This document shows positions 7,163-7,559 of a stretch of 7,559 nt of DNA, piece by piece; position 1 is the first letter of the stretch; each line of letters begins with the position of its first letter. Below the pieces are notes generated by a model, which searched no databases, was not told the DNA's origin, and was given only the letters and a program-made list of their open reading frames with translations. Made by a program: the position numbers and the translations under genes. Location: NCBI GenBank assembly GCA_003141795.1, contig PLNO01000065.1:1-7559 (forward strand), written 5' to 3'. This DNA comes from Spirochaetaceae bacterium. Its GTDB lineage: Bacteria; Spirochaetota; Spirochaetia; SZUA-6; Fen-1364.

Positions 7163-7191
7163 TTTACATGAGGCGGGCAATACCATACACT
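7163..7191 (+). promoter_or_regulatory. Candidate sigma-70-type promoter for the Cas2-like gene and prfB
   Basis: TTTACA (7163-7168, 5/6 to the -35 consensus), a 17-nt spacer, then TACACT (7186-7191, 4/6 to the -10 consensus). It lies in the 122-bp divergent intergenic region, otherwise without recognised features. Transcription would start around 7197-7199, giving a leader of only a few nucleotides before ATG 7202, so the message would be nearly leaderless; this is either unusual or a sign that the match is fortuitous. Confidence 0.35.
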
Positions 7192-7201
7192 CCAAGGCGT
7201 T

Positions 7202-7474
7202 ATGTTTGTCGCTGTGGCCTGCGAGTTTGCAAACGACGATCACCGCAAGGCCGGCTATGAGATGCTGGTCCAATATGGCTTTCACAAGGTGCTCAAGGAC
7301 GCCTTCGAAAGCGCCACCCTGTCGGAAACGGCCCTGAACAGGCTCAAAAAAGACCTTGACAGAATCGCCGACTCCTATGACAGCATCCGCCTCTACCAAT
7401 ACCCCGTCGAAGGCACCCTCGCCATCACGATATTGAAGGACAAGAAGTGGCGGCGGCTCATCGTCAAGGCATGA
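7202..7474 (+). CDS. Orphan Cas2-like small protein
   Basis: A 90-aa protein with the layout of Cas2, a ferredoxin-like-fold family of small metal-dependent nucleases or structural subunits of CRISPR adaptation. Visible matches: the N-terminal strand MFVAVACEF followed by NDDHRK (Cas2 typically VVxYDI then DDKRR), YGFHKVLKDAFES (typical YGFxRVQxSVFEG), and YDSIRLYQYP (typical DSVRIYPL). The catalytic Asp of the first strand is Glu8 here, and the SVFE segment reads DAFE. No cas1, other cas gene or CRISPR repeat is in the window, so a role in adaptation is unsupported. A VapD-like or other housekeeping RNase-type role is possible but inferred. The start has AAGG at 7194-7197, four nt upstream. 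prfB follows after only 10 nt, suggesting co-transcription with release factor 2. Confidence 0.7.
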   Translation: MFVAVACEFANDDHRKAGYEMLVQYGFHKVLKDAFESATLSETALNRLKKDLDRIADSYDSIRLYQYPVEGTLAITILKDKKWRRLIVKA

Positions 7475-7484
7475 AAGGAACACC

Positions 7485-7559
7485 GTGCTAAGCGAACTCG
7501 AACAGAAGATCCAGTCCCTCGGCGCGCAAATCGAAGAAACCTGGAGGGGTCTTTGACCC
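7485..7559 (+). CDS. prfB: Release factor 2, N-terminal leader segment with programmed frameshift (3' end cut by window)
   Basis: Beginning of prfB, encoding the RF2 protein that reads UGA and UAA stop codons and triggers peptide release. GTG 7485, preceded by AAAGGAA five nt upstream, opens a 23-codon frame, MLSELEQKIQSLGAQIEE then TWRGL, ending at TGA 7554-7556. The helical, charged N-terminus and RGL-stop-D pattern match RF2 leaders (E. coli RGYL-stop-D). The product continues in the +1 frame from GAC 7555-7557 and runs off the window. A conventional caller would leave a spurious 23-aa ORF here. Synthesis is expected to be autoregulated: scarce RF2 slows termination at UGA and favours the shift. 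The main body of the protein, including the GGQ and SPF motifs, is outside the window. Confidence 0.88.
7543..7557 (+). promoter_or_regulatory. prfB programmed +1 ribosomal frameshift site
   Basis: The sequence GGAGGGGTCTTTGAC contains an internal Shine-Dalgarno-like stimulator (GGAGG, 7543-7547) three nt before CTT-TGA-C (7551-7557), the same slip site and stop context as the E. coli site AGGGGGTATCTTTGAC. At the in-frame UGA the peptidyl-tRNA on CUU slips one base forward to UUU and translation resumes at GAC. Confidence 0.9.

Noticed and set aside
7080..7559. CRISPR array or leader near the Cas2-like gene
   Set aside because: No direct repeats with regular spacing are visible anywhere in the window.
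1..7559. tRNA, rRNA or riboswitch
   Set aside because: No cloverleaf-like or known aptamer signatures were seen in the two short non-coding stretches (5653-5783 and 7080-7201).

Overview
The window is GC-rich bacterial chromosome, almost fully coding and with no phage or plasmid genes. It suggests an anaerobic or microaerobic bacterium: most of an Rnf-type membrane redox complex, a GH57 glucan-acting enzyme, an exported FN3/TPR-like protein, an orphan Cas2-like gene and the frameshifted start of prfB. From memory of similar gene content I would guess a GC-rich spirochaete (Spirochaetota), but nothing here proves the phylum and that guess is weak.

Region 1 (1-3636, + strand) is a tightly packed rnf operon. 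It holds rnfC (5' end cut by the window edge), rnfD, rnfE and rnfA, each overlapping the next by 4-8 nt. Together these encode the NADH-side iron-sulfur flavoprotein (C), the flavin-bearing membrane subunit (D) and the paired mirror-topology membrane subunits (E and A). rnfG, which usually sits between D and E, is absent, and rnfB does not follow rnfA. They may lie upstream of the window. Several cofactor-site residues differ from the textbook proteins: a Glu in RnfC, the flavinylation motif context in RnfD, and a cluster Cys in RnfA. This may be a divergent Rnf branch.

Region 2 (3649-5652, + strand) is a GH57 4-alpha-glucanotransferase/alpha-amylase-like gene starting 12 nt after rnfA, so probably co-transcribed with it. 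Both catalytic residues are present but one active-site loop is shortened. Just after its stop lies an 88-bp imperfect palindrome with nested TGTCCCC/GGGGACA arms (5656-5743), resembling a REP/MITE-type element.

Region 3 (5784-7079, - strand) is an exported protein of unknown function with a signal peptide, two FN3-like beta domains and a TPR-like C-terminus, convergent with the GH57 gene.

Region 4 (7080-7559, + strand) begins with a short divergent intergenic region. A 90-aa orphan Cas2-like gene follows, and 10 nt after it prfB (release factor 2) begins. Its first 23 codons, the SD-like stimulator and the CTT-TGA-C programmed +1 frameshift site are all visible before the window ends.
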